Shown here piece by piece: positions 1 to 6,411 of a stretch of 20,085 nt of DNA. Made by a program: the position numbers and the translations under genes. The DNA comes from CAISDH01 sp964398805 (lineage in GTDB: Archaea; Micrarchaeota; Micrarchaeia; Micrarchaeales; Micrarchaeaceae). Below the pieces are notes generated by a model. That model saw only the letters and a program-made list of their open reading frames with translations. It had not been told where the DNA came from and searched no databases. Every line of letters starts with the position of its first letter. Within the stretch, counting starts at the first letter, position 1. Where the stretch lies: the NCBI GenBank assembly GCA_964398805.1, contig CAYNNI010000017.1:1-20085 (forward strand), given 5' to 3'.

Positions 1-210
1 CTCTATCTGCTTTATCACAGATGCGACGACATGTTTCGCGAATTTCTTCGTGCGGCCATATTGTTGCGCGACAACCCGCACAACTGCATATACCTCTCGT
101 ATTTTACCTATTGGGTTCTCTATTTTCATGTTCTCGCCTGGACGCAGGAATTTACAGACGAGGAGAAAAGAGAACCTGCGTTCGGGTCCATGTTCGATAA
201 GAAGGCTTAA
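1..210 (+). CDS. C-terminal fragment of an unknown protein
   Basis: An open frame runs in from the left edge of the window and stops at TAA (208-210), leaving 69 residues. I do not recognise the family. The fragment has an acidic/basic helix-like start (DDMFREFLRAA), a strongly aromatic, hydrophobic stretch around residues 30-50 (IYLSYFTYWVLYFHVLAW) that could be a membrane or buried helix, and a charged tail. It has no start in view because the gene begins outside the window. The frame is lower in GC than the genes downstream. It ends just before the tRNA promoter, so it is probably the last gene of its transcript. A chance open frame cannot be excluded. Confidence 0.45.
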   Translation, partial: LYLLYHRCDDMFREFLRAAILLRDNPHNCIYLSYFTYWVLYFHVLAWTQEFTDEEKREPAFGSMFDKKA

Positions 211-225
211 AATTTGCCAGGTTCC

Positions 226-234
226 TATAAATAA
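226..234 (+). promoter_or_regulatory. TATA box of tRNA-Cys
   Basis: CTATAAATA is centred about 27 nt before the first base of the tRNA, which is the normal archaeal TATA-to-start spacing. It lies in an AT-rich gap after the stop codon of the preceding frame. Confidence 0.6.
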
Positions 235-256
235 AGAGACTGGAAGAAGCATAAGG

Positions 257-340
257 GCCAGGATGGCGGAGCGGCCACGCGACCGCCTGCAGAGCGGCGA
301 AGGAGGGTTCGACTTGCAAACGAAAATCCCTCTCCTGGCT
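257..340 (+). tRNA. tRNA-Cys (anticodon GCA) with a T-loop intron
   Basis: Seen directly: the acceptor stem GCCAGGA (257-263) pairs perfectly with TCCTGGC (333-339), followed by discriminator T340, the U73 expected for tRNA-Cys. T8 and G9 are 264-265. The D stem is GCG/CGC (266-268/278-280), with GG at 273-274 in the loop. The anticodon stem (282-286/294-298) has one outer A-C mismatch and encloses loop CTGCAGA with anticodon GCA at 289-291. The variable loop is GAAG. The T stem is GAGGG/CCCTC (303-307/328-332). The T loop is 20 nt instead of 7, and removing 13 nt restores TTCGACT. No CCA is encoded. The gene is 84 nt, or 71 nt after removal of the insert. Confidence 0.9.
314..326 (+). other. 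13-nt tRNA intron at position 59/60, inside a bulge-helix-bulge
   Basis: The expanded T loop folds into the arrangement recognised by archaeal splicing endonuclease. The T stem is followed by a 4-bp helix TTCG (308-311) with CGAA (321-324). A 3-nt bulge ACT (312-314) and a 3-nt bulge AAT (325-327) lie on opposite strands, and a GCAA tetraloop (316-319) is closed by T315-A320. Cutting each bulge between its second and third base excises 314-326 and leaves the 7-nt loop TTCGACT with A58. Known: archaeal introns occur outside 37/38, including in the T loop. The splice points are inferred from the fold. Confidence 0.8.
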
Positions 341-411
341 TCTTATCTTTTAATGGCTGCCGAAGCAGGCAAGCCCGTGTTGGAGGCTATGTTTCGGCCC
401 GAATTGATACC

Positions 412-420
412 CTTATATAC
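412..420 (+). promoter_or_regulatory. TATA box ahead of the cobalamin riboswitch
   Basis: CTTATATAC is centred near 416, which predicts transcription starting near 442. The aptamer's P1 strand begins at 443. The match between predicted RNA start and aptamer start supports both calls. Confidence 0.6.
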
Positions 421-442
421 TTTGTTTTGGAATCGCACATGC

Positions 443-559
443 GGATATCCGGTTCAGTGCCGGAGGATTCCAAGGGAAAGCGGTGAGAGTCCGCTGCTGT
501 GCCGCAACTGTGACCCGCAAAAGGCGGGCAAGCCAGGCTGCTTGGGTCCGTGAATATCC
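443..559 (+). promoter_or_regulatory. cobalamin (B12) riboswitch aptamer
   Basis: Seen directly: the conserved aptamer core AAGGGAA (472-478), then the P4 hairpin GCGG/CCGC (480-483/491-494) with a GGTGAGAGTCC-type body, then GCCGCAACTGTGA (501-513, the L5/J6 consensus), an optional-arm hairpin CCCGC-AAAAG-GCGGG (514-528), and AAGCCAG (530-536). The ends GGATAT (443-448) and ATATCC (554-559) form a possible P1. These match the RF00174 consensus order. The next gene starts 14 nt downstream. CGTG/CACG (549-552/559-562) can form a hairpin that competes with P1, a plausible expression switch. I could not identify a clear L13 partner for L5, so the switching mechanism is uncertain. Confidence 0.85.
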
Positions 560-573
560 ACGAGCATGGTCCG

Positions 574-1128
574 ATGAAAAACAATACCGACAAGGAAAAC
601 AGGCTCAGACTCGTTCTGTCTGTGCTGATGGCGAATGGCATACGCCTGCTGAAGATCATACCGAACAATGATCCCATAATGTCGATGACGCTGCCGTTCT
701 CGAGGAGGAGCTCCGCGCTCACCGCGTTCGCGTTCCCGCTCGTCACTATGGTTTCGTTCGACTTTGTCACGGGATATGTAGGCATGTGGACAGCCGTCAC
801 GGGCGCGACTTACGGCCTGCTAGGGCTTCTCTTCCATCACCTCCTCAAGGACAAGAGCGATGTCGGCATCAAGAGCTACCTCGGCTATGGCGTCCTTGGC
901 GTCCTGGTCTTCGATTTCGTCACCGGCGTGCTTGCAACGCCGCTGATGTTTGGAATGACATTCGAGGAGGCGTTTATAGGCCAGATACCGTTCACAGCGA
1001 TGCACCTGCTCACGACCTGCGCATTCATCCTGGTCGTAACTCCGCTGCTTGATAAGCAGGTGCTGCAGAACAAGAGCCTGGCAGACAGCAGGGTGAAGGC
1101 GTTCTTCGCAAGGCTGGTCTACGGATGA
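574..1128 (+). CDS. ECF-type transporter S-component-like membrane protein, probably for a corrinoid
   Basis: A hydrophobic protein of 184 residues with about five or six membrane helices. Two half-repeats carry the same motif FDFVTG at residues 62-67 and 113-118, and the second is followed by EEAFIGQIPFTAMH (131-144). This internal symmetry, the size and the acidic residues at helix ends resemble the S (substrate-binding) subunits of energy-coupling factor importers. The ATG at 574 is preferred over the in-frame GTG at 550, because 550 lies inside the riboswitch 3' strand. The cobalamin aptamer directly upstream suggests the substrate is cobalamin or a precursor, or that the protein takes part in another B12-dependent process. 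No ATPase or T subunit lies in the window. The family call is from pattern only. The stop overlaps the next start (ATGA). Confidence 0.6.
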   Translation: MKNNTDKENRLRLVLSVLMANGIRLLKIIPNNDPIMSMTLPFSRRSSALTAFAFPLVTMVSFDFVTGYVGMWTAVTGATYGLLGLLFHHLLKDKSDVGIKSYLGYGVLGVLVFDFVTGVLATPLMFGMTFEEAFIGQIPFTAMHLLTTCAFILVVTPLLDKQVLQNKSLADSRVKAFFARLVYG

Positions 1129-2747
1129 GAGGCAAACACGCGTCGCAGAGGGACCTGGCGTATTGCGCAATTGCGCTCGCGCTGATAGTCTTGATGTGCG
1201 CCCTCCTCGCGTACATGTTCTTCTCCGGCCCGTTCCTCCTCTTTGACGACAGCATATACATGCACTACGCGCACGCCATGCTCACCGGAGCCTACAAGCC
1301 GATCACCGACGTTTTCAGCTTCGAGTTCCTGACCATCGCGATCCTTGCGGCGTACCTCAAGCTGATTGGGCCGGGAATCGCGGCGGTGGTCGCGCCCAGC
1401 CTTGTGGCTTACATAATAATGTCCGTCCTGATATTCGCGTCCGGAAGGAGGCTGTACGGCACCGCTTTCGGGCTCGTAGCGTCTTTCCTTGGGGCGACGG
1501 CGCCTTTTGTGGTGGGCTACGCCACCAGGACGCTGCCGGACATGGGGATAGGCATGATTACCGCTGCCGCAGTGTATCTGCTGGTGCTCTCCAACGGAAG
1601 GAGGCATGCGGCCGCGCTTGCGGCGCTTTCGGGATTCTTTGCGGGCCTCGCCGCGCTGGTTAAGACCCAGGGTCTGCTGATAGCCGCATCGTTCGTGCTC
1701 GCGGCAACCGCCATGCGTGTGCTTCCGGGCATGCTTCAGGGAAAGAGAGCGAAAGACGACAGGAGAGAGGCGCTGCTCGGCATGTACGGCATAGCGGGCG
1801 CTCTGATCGGAGTGTGCCTGATGCTGCTGCTCTTCGCGGCCTATACTGGAAATCCTTTCTTCTCGATCGAGAATTACGGCTCCGCCGCAGCCATGACCAG
1901 CTTCCCCACGCTGAGTCAAGAAATACAGAGGGTGCTGGTGATACTGAATCCTTACACATATTATTCGAAGTTCGTCCCGATGTACCAGAGCAAAGGACTC
2001 GGATTCGCGGTAAGCAGCCAGCCGGTCTACCCTGTGGGACTGCTTCTTGACATGTCGATAATCGGAAGCATCATCGCGGTTGCCGACATGAAGGGCCGGA
2101 GCAGGGACAGGCCGCTCGGAATGCTTGCTGCTTTCAACCTCGTTGCGCTCCTGTACATGTTCCTGGGAAGCGAGTCGATCCGCAGCTACCAGCCGGTGCA
2201 GCTGAGCCCGAGGCTGCTGAGCTTCGTTCTTCCCTCGATTGCGCTGACGGCAGCATACCTCCTCTTCAGGGCTTGCGCGTGGATGAGAAAGCGGACAATG
2301 CCTGAGCTCGCGTACGCGTGCTGCGGCGTGGTGCTCGTCGCGACCGTGGCGCTGAACGTGCCTCTCTACGGGCTGTTCTACAACACCAACCACACCATCC
2401 ACAACATGACCAGCGCGTACATCGACGCGCTCTCTTATGCTGAGACAGCCTCTGCGCACCGCCAGGTGACGCTCTACGCGCGGCTGGCCCAGGACGACCT
2501 CCAGGTGAACGCGCTGAGAGCACTCTCCAGCGCATACAAGAACCTGAGCATCGTAACAGCGTACAACGCCGCGTACGCGTGCGCGTCCGGAGCGGGTCAG
2601 GGCGATGCGTTCATTCTCATAGGGAACTTCCCGTCAGCAGTCGGCCAGGACCTCGGCGCCCTCGGCGCTGCGTGCGCCACGACGCCAATCAGCAGCACTA
2701 CCGGCCCGTTCGACATATTTCTTTACAGGGTGGATGGTAGGAAATAG
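1125..2747 (+). CDS. GT-C fold membrane glycosyltransferase-like protein
   Basis: A polytopic membrane protein of 540 residues. After a first helix (about 11-38) comes an outside-facing FDDSIYMHYA motif with Asp41-Asp42. This is the position of the catalytic or metal-binding acidic pair in the first loop of GT39/PMT and related GT-C enzymes, which use polyprenyl-phosphate sugars. About nine to eleven further hydrophobic helices follow (to about 415), and then a soluble C-terminal tail (about 425-540) with several sequon-like NxT/NxS sites. It overlaps the upstream gene by 4 nt, so it is probably co-transcribed and may also be under riboswitch control. The acceptor is unknown; surface-protein or lipid glycosylation is the likely role. 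The exact family is not resolved. Confidence 0.65.
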   Translation: MRGKHASQRDLAYCAIALALIVLMCALLAYMFFSGPFLLFDDSIYMHYAHAMLTGAYKPITDVFSFEFLTIAILAAYLKLIGPGIAAVVAPSLVAYIIMSVLIFASGRRLYGTAFGLVASFLGATAPFVVGYATRTLPDMGIGMITAAAVYLLVLSNGRRHAAALAALSGFFAGLAALVKTQGLLIAASFVLAATAMRVLPGMLQGKRAKDDRREALLGMYGIAGALIGVCLMLLLFAAYTGNPFFSIENYGSAAAMTSFPTLSQEIQRVLVILNPYTYYSKFVPMYQSKGLGFAVSSQPVYPVGLLLDMSIIGSIIAVADMKGRSRDRPLGMLAAFNLVALLYMFLGSESIRSYQPVQLSPRLLSFVLPSIALTAAYLLFRACAWMRKRTMPELAYACCGVVLVATVALNVPLYGLFYNTNHTIHNMTSAYIDALSYAETASAHRQVTLYARLAQDDLQVNALRALSSAYKNLSIVTAYNAAYACASGAGQGDAFILIGNFPSAVGQDLGALGAACATTPISSTTGPFDIFLYRVDGRK

Positions 2748-2750
2748 AGC

Positions 2751-3785
2751 CTAGATGCTTCCCAGCACGTTGCCCAGAAGCGCCTGGTACGCCTCGCAGG
2801 ATGTCCAGTGCTGCGGCTCTTCTCCGTTGGCTATGGACTCGCGCACCTGCTTTGCGCGCTCGCCGTCCCATATCCTCATGAGGTCGAAGCCTGCGGCCCT
2901 CACGTTGCCCACGGATATGTTTGACATTATCGACGGGTATACGTTGCCGCTGCTGTCCATGAAGAGCGACGCCTCGAGGCTCCTGCTCCTCATCGGGCTC
3001 TTTCCGGTCTTGGCGAAATAGACCAGCTTCTTTAGGAACATGGTGTCTAGGGCGGATACTGGATTGAGGCTGAAGCGCCTTCGCGATAGGATGCCCTGCA
3101 GCTCTTGGGCGGCGTCCTCGCCGCAAGCGCTTATCTGGGTGCTGCTGTTCTTGTAGTAGTTCTCGGAAGTCTGCGCGAGGTTGATGTGGAAGTCGTTGTA
3201 GGTTATGTCAGGGATCTCGCCTTTCACGGCCTGGAAGGTCTTCTCAAACTCGCCCTTGTTTGACATGCTCAGCGTGTAACCGAATACGAAGCCGAGGTTG
3301 CGGCAGCTCTTGTGCAGCTCCTTCAGCATCTTGAAAATGCCTATAGCCTTCTCATAATTGTTCGGGACGCCCCGTATCCTGTCGTGCAGCCCCTTGTAGC
3401 CGTCGAGGCTCACCGTGATGACAAACTTGGGTATCCCGAGCTCCAGGACCTCCTTGACCGCGCTTTCTATGTGGCTGGCGCCGCAAAGCGAATTGGTGGG
3501 CGCGGTCACCAGGTACAGGTGCCGGCTGCCGTCTCGGAAAGCCCTCACGATGTCAGGGAAATCCTCGCGCAGGAAGGGCTCGCCCCCTGTGAGACCGATC
3601 CATTCGAAGAATCCGTTCTTCTTCGCGAACTTCGTTATCTCGTCCAGCGTCAGCTCGTCAGAAGGCCTGGCCTTCCATATGTTGCAGTTGATGCAGCGCG
3701 ACTGGCAGCGGTAGGTGACCGCGAAGTTGAGCTTGTACGGCCGCCTGAGCCGCTTGAAGTTCGACACGAACGCGGTGGCGCCCAT
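2751..3785 (-). CDS. radical SAM domain protein with a degenerate C-terminal SPASM-like region
   Basis: 344 residues. The [4Fe-4S] SAM motif CxxxCxxC is CQSRCINC (Cys27, Cys31, Cys34), preceded by LNFAVTYR, and the SAM-binding motif LTGGEP is at 65-70. The TIM-barrel region continues to about 240. The C-terminal part (about 265-344) resembles the SPASM/Twitch layout (MDSSGNVYPSIMSNISVGN followed by an IWDGERAKQVRES segment), but it keeps only one conspicuous cysteine near the end (Cys330). A full auxiliary cluster is therefore unlikely. The substrate is unknown. It lies 81 nt downstream of the four-cysteine protein on the same strand and ends 3 nt from the convergent GT-C gene. There is no N-terminal B12-binding domain. 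Confidence 0.85.
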   Translation of the reverse strand: MGATAFVSNFKRLRRPYKLNFAVTYRCQSRCINCNIWKARPSDELTLDEITKFAKKNGFFEWIGLTGGEPFLREDFPDIVRAFRDGSRHLYLVTAPTNSLCGASHIESAVKEVLELGIPKFVITVSLDGYKGLHDRIRGVPNNYEKAIGIFKMLKELHKSCRNLGFVFGYTLSMSNKGEFEKTFQAVKGEIPDITYNDFHINLAQTSENYYKNSSTQISACGEDAAQELQGILSRRRFSLNPVSALDTMFLKKLVYFAKTGKSPMRSRSLEASLFMDSSGNVYPSIMSNISVGNVRAAGFDLMRIWDGERAKQVRESIANGEEPQHWTSCEAYQALLGNVLGSI

Positions 3786-3866
3786 GTTCAGGAGCCCGAT
3801 TCCGTCAAGTCCTTTGAAAACGGTAATTGCATCACTGCGAAATTAGTCCGGCCGCAAACCTGCGCT

Positions 3867-4118
3867 TCACTTGGCGCCCTCGCGGGCCTGTTTCTTCAGG
3901 GAGTCCATGGTCTCCTGCGATATCTCTTCGTAGGCGTTGCACCAGTCGTGGCCGGTGACGACCAGCTCGTACGGGCTCAGGGCGGGATGCACGCACTTCC
4001 CTATAGAGGTCATGTCCGCGTTGACAGGGTCCGCTGGCCGGAACCAGTTGCAGCCCAGGCAGTTCTCGCTCTGCCAGGTCACCCTCTTCAAATTGGCGCT
4101 TTTCGCGTCATCGGCCAT
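3867..4118 (-). CDS. small four-cysteine protein, probably metal or Fe-S binding
   Basis: 83 residues with Cys20, Cys23, Cys42 and Cys60 (C-x2-C-x18-C-x17-C) in the contexts ENCLGCNWF, GKCVHP and GHDWCNAYEEI. Regular cysteine spacing in a small soluble protein with no signal peptide suggests a zinc or iron-sulfur site in the cytoplasm. I do not recognise a named family. ATG at 4118 is chosen because the shared TATA box (4140-4146) lies about 25 nt upstream, which predicts an almost leaderless mRNA, and because the longer open frame upstream crosses the prenyl synthase on the other strand. It is first in a likely operon with the radical SAM gene, so an accessory role to that enzyme is possible. 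Confidence 0.7.
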   Translation of the reverse strand: MADDAKSANLKRVTWQSENCLGCNWFRPADPVNADMTSIGKCVHPALSPYELVVTGHDWCNAYEEISQETMDSLKKQAREGAK

Positions 4119-4139
4119 GATAGTATAGCCAAGATAAGG

Positions 4140-4146
4140 TTTATAT
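4140..4146. promoter_or_regulatory. shared bidirectional TATA element
   Basis: TTTATAT read on plus and ATATAAA read on minus occupy the same 7 bp. On minus, the ATG of the four-cysteine protein is about 25 nt away. On plus, the proposed TTG start of the prenyl synthase is about 33 nt away. Both predict very short or absent leaders. Confidence 0.5.
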
Positions 4147-4175
4147 GGGCACGAGTCCATTCTGATAGCGATTTC

Positions 4176-5075
4176 TTGCCGGCCAGAAGCGCAAGGGACG
4201 CGCCCCAGTATGAGAACGTGGAGATTCCCGCAGCTATAAGGCGCTACACCGACAGGGCGGTTTCGCGGCTGCTCTCCTTCTGTCCGAAGGACTTCGTAAG
4301 CACTCAGCTTCTCAAGCCTGCGACGCACTTGCTGAACCGCAATGCGAAGTTCTTGCGGGCGATGCTGGTCTTCACCGGCGCCGACGCCCTGGGCGAGGAG
4401 CCGGATAGCTTCACAGACCTCGCGGTGGCCCTGGAGCTGCTGCACACGTCCTCGCTCATACACGATGACATAATAGACAGGGACCTTAAGAGGCGCGGCG
4501 TCAGCGCGGTGCACATCGAGTACGACAGGGAAACCGCAATCCTTGCGGGCGATGCGCTGATGGCCAAAGCAGTGGAGCTCTCGAGCAGCTACGGGAGGGA
4601 GGTCATAACCCTTATCTCGAAATCCGCTATGCGCATGTGCGCCGGCGAGTTGCTGGACTACGATTGCCAGAAGGGCAGGAGGATCCCGTCGCTCGAGGAG
4701 TACCTGGACATCGCGCAGCTCAAGTGCGCATCGCTTATAGGCGCCTCCTGCAGCGCGCCGGCGCTTTACAAGAGGAGCGCCATCTGCGGCAGGATGGACG
4801 CCATCGGCACGAACATTGGCATGGCGTACCAGATACGCGATGACGCGCTTGACTTTGCAGAAACCGGGAGAAAGCGCGCTGTGACGGATTTCAAGCCGAA
4901 CATAGTCGCAGTGCTTCATGCGCATTCAGGCATGGGGATCGGCGACGCGGTTGCAAGAGCCGCGAGATTCAACAACGGCTACGTGGATGCCGCGGAGAAG
5001 CAGGCGCGGGACAGGAGGCTGCGGGCTGCGTTCTGGCCCTATCTCAACTTCGTCGGCATGGCAGCAAAGGCGTAG
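4176..5075 (+). CDS. isoprenyl diphosphate synthase (GGPP/polyprenyl synthase)
   Basis: It condenses isopentenyl diphosphate with an allylic diphosphate to build membrane-lipid or quinone side chains. It has 299 residues from TTG at 4176. The first Asp-rich motif is DDIID (97-101) and the second is DDALD (222-226, in YQIRDDALDF), with GD at 125-126. The usual GGKRLRP segment is replaced by a degenerate NRNAKFLRAML (54-64). The residue five before the first motif is Ser92; a small residue there is often seen in longer-chain synthases, so a product beyond C20 is possible. No ATG exists in this frame at the N-terminus. TTG 4176 fits the TATA box, and GTG 4218 is the alternative. The open frame continues upstream of 4176 by chance. 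It meets ubiE tail to tail, 2 nt apart. Confidence 0.85.
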   Translation: MPARSARDAPQYENVEIPAAIRRYTDRAVSRLLSFCPKDFVSTQLLKPATHLLNRNAKFLRAMLVFTGADALGEEPDSFTDLAVALELLHTSSLIHDDIIDRDLKRRGVSAVHIEYDRETAILAGDALMAKAVELSSSYGREVITLISKSAMRMCAGELLDYDCQKGRRIPSLEEYLDIAQLKCASLIGASCSAPALYKRSAICGRMDAIGTNIGMAYQIRDDALDFAETGRKRAVTDFKPNIVAVLHAHSGMGIGDAVARAARFNNGYVDAAEKQARDRRLRAAFWPYLNFVGMAAKA

Positions 5076-5077
5076 CC

Positions 5078-5764
5078 CTACTTCTCTCCCGTGACCATGA
5101 ATGCGATTCCAGAAGCGAGAGGGACAAGCCTCACGCGCCTGAAGCGCTTCCTGCGGAGCATCGCGAGCAGTTTCTTCTTGTCGAAGCCCTTTATGCTTTC
5201 TATCAGCCAGCGGTAGGCGTTGCCGTCTGAGAGCGACCCGAGCGCAAGTATTACCGGAGTGCACAGCCCGAAAAGAAGCCTCCCTAGCGCGCTGTCCGGC
5301 AGCGCCATGTCAACGAAAACGAACCTGCCCCGCTTCTTCAGGACGCGGTGCGACTCGGCGAGGAACTGCCCGAGGTCGTCGAGGTTGCGCAGCACGAACG
5401 CGGACGCGACGACATCGAAGCTTCCGGAGGGGAAGCCCATGCCGAGAGCGTCTCCGAGCGAGCAGCGCACGTTCCCGAAACCCGCGCGGTCAGCCCTTTC
5501 CTTTGCGGTGCGGAGCATGTCGCGGTTGAAGTCTGTCGCGTCTATCAGCACCCGCCTGCCGCCCGCAGACGCCTGCTCAGCAACCGCCAGCGCAAGCGCG
5601 CCTGTGCCGGTGCCCGCGTCCAGGACCCGGCCCGCCTCGCCCGCCATGATCTCGCTTGCCGCGGCGCGGCGCCAGCTGGAATCCAAGCCCATGCTGAATA
5701 CGCTGTTGAGAAGGTCGTAGTGCGCGTGGACGCGCGAGAATATGCGTTTTATCCGCTCTGACAT
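5078..5764 (-). CDS. ubiE: UbiE/MenG-family quinone C-methyltransferase
   Basis: 228 residues, close to the family norm. The N-terminal UbiE signature YDLLNSVFSMGLDSSWRR is at 16-33. SAM-binding motif I VLDAGTGTG is at 47-55, with acidic residues after beta 2 (DATDFNRDM), GDALGMGFPSGSFDVV for motifs II/III, and the family-specific C-terminal YRWLIESIKGF. Known role: SAM-dependent methylation of demethylmenaquinone or demethylubiquinone precursors at the membrane. It is the last gene of a minus-strand operon with CPBP, MenA-like and archease genes (gaps of 6 and 8 nt, then an 8-nt overlap). The MenA-like neighbour supports a quinone role over another methyl transfer. Confidence 0.85.
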   Translation of the reverse strand: MSERIKRIFSRVHAHYDLLNSVFSMGLDSSWRRAAASEIMAGEAGRVLDAGTGTGALALAVAEQASAGGRRVLIDATDFNRDMLRTAKERADRAGFGNVRCSLGDALGMGFPSGSFDVVASAFVLRNLDDLGQFLAESHRVLKKRGRFVFVDMALPDSALGRLLFGLCTPVILALGSLSDGNAYRWLIESIKGFDKKKLLAMLRRKRFRRVRLVPLASGIAFMVTGEK

Positions 5765-5770
5765 TCGGCA

Positions 5771-6403
5771 TCACCCGGGAAACATCACCGGCGCGAACAG
5801 CACCACGGCCTCGAGCCATGCGATGTGCGCTATGGATGATGCCGCTATGCCGTATTTCTGCGCGAGCGTGCCTGTCACGAGCCCCACGACGAGCGCAGCG
5901 GAGACGAGCACCGGATTAAGCGTCACTATGTGCACAAGGGAGTAGTACGCCGCTGCCGGGAGCCAGGGCGCCCGGCGAAACGCGCGCGAGTGCAGCCTTA
6001 GATAGCCCTGGACGCCTCCCCGCCAGTAAATCTCCTCGGACAAGCCGATGAGCGCGAGAAGAACGAAAAGCGCAGCCTTGCTGGTCTGCGAGTATATGGT
6101 CGCGTATATGCTCTGGACAAGGCTTCCGATGCCCAGCGTTGCCGAGGCGAGCCCGCCGAGGTAGAACAGCAGGTACAGGAAGGCAGCGCCAAAGGCGCCC
6201 GCGCAGACGGCCGCGAGCGCCCCCTTCCCCCAGTGTATGGCGCCTCCGTACGCGTAGAGGGAGAATGCCGCGAGCGCCAAGGTGGATGCGGCCATCGCGT
6301 AAATGAATTCTGAGCCTAGCAGCACGAAAGACAGCGGCCACAGCATCAGCGGCAGGCCGAGATATGCGATGTCTTTTTTGCGGTATTTCATGCGATCAGA
6401 CAA
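5771..6403 (-). CDS. CPBP-family intramembrane metalloprotease (CAAX protease-like)
   Basis: 210 residues with about six to eight membrane helices. The CPBP/Rce1-like active-site motifs are present: EExxxR as SEEIYWR (Glu123, Glu124, Arg128), then His158 in YYSLVHI, and His193 in SIAHIAWLE. The family includes CAAX endopeptidases, bacteriocin-immunity proteins and membrane proteins of unknown substrate. No prenylated CAAX substrate is visible here. It sits between ubiE (6 nt) and the MenA-like gene (8 nt), so it is co-transcribed with prenyl-transfer functions. Whether it acts on a prenylated protein is only an inference. Confidence 0.85.
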   Translation of the reverse strand: MSDRMKYRKKDIAYLGLPLMLWPLSFVLLGSEFIYAMAASTLALAAFSLYAYGGAIHWGKGALAAVCAGAFGAAFLYLLFYLGGLASATLGIGSLVQSIYATIYSQTSKAALFVLLALIGLSEEIYWRGGVQGYLRLHSRAFRRAPWLPAAAYYSLVHIVTLNPVLVSAALVVGLVTGTLAQKYGIAASSIAHIAWLEAVVLFAPVMFPG

Positions 6404-6411
6404 GCCCGAGG

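Noticed and set aside
50..553. 167-aa plus-strand frame
   Set aside because: It runs through the tRNA and the riboswitch core, which explain this DNA better.
550..573. GTG at 550 as start of the S-component-like gene
   Set aside because: It lies in the riboswitch 3' strand; ATG 574 is downstream of the aptamer and in the same frame.
1119..2459. 446-aa minus-strand frame
   Set aside because: His/Arg/Glu-rich shadow of the GT-C gene with no domain features.
3786..3866. Possible second C/D box RNA on minus (GTGATGC ... CTGA)
   Set aside because: No proper C'/D' pair, no 12-nt guide spacing and no terminal stem.
3312..4175. Long plus-strand extension upstream of the prenyl synthase
   Set aside because: It runs through the radical SAM and four-cysteine genes on the other strand; the residues are low-complexity shadow, and homology begins near 4200.
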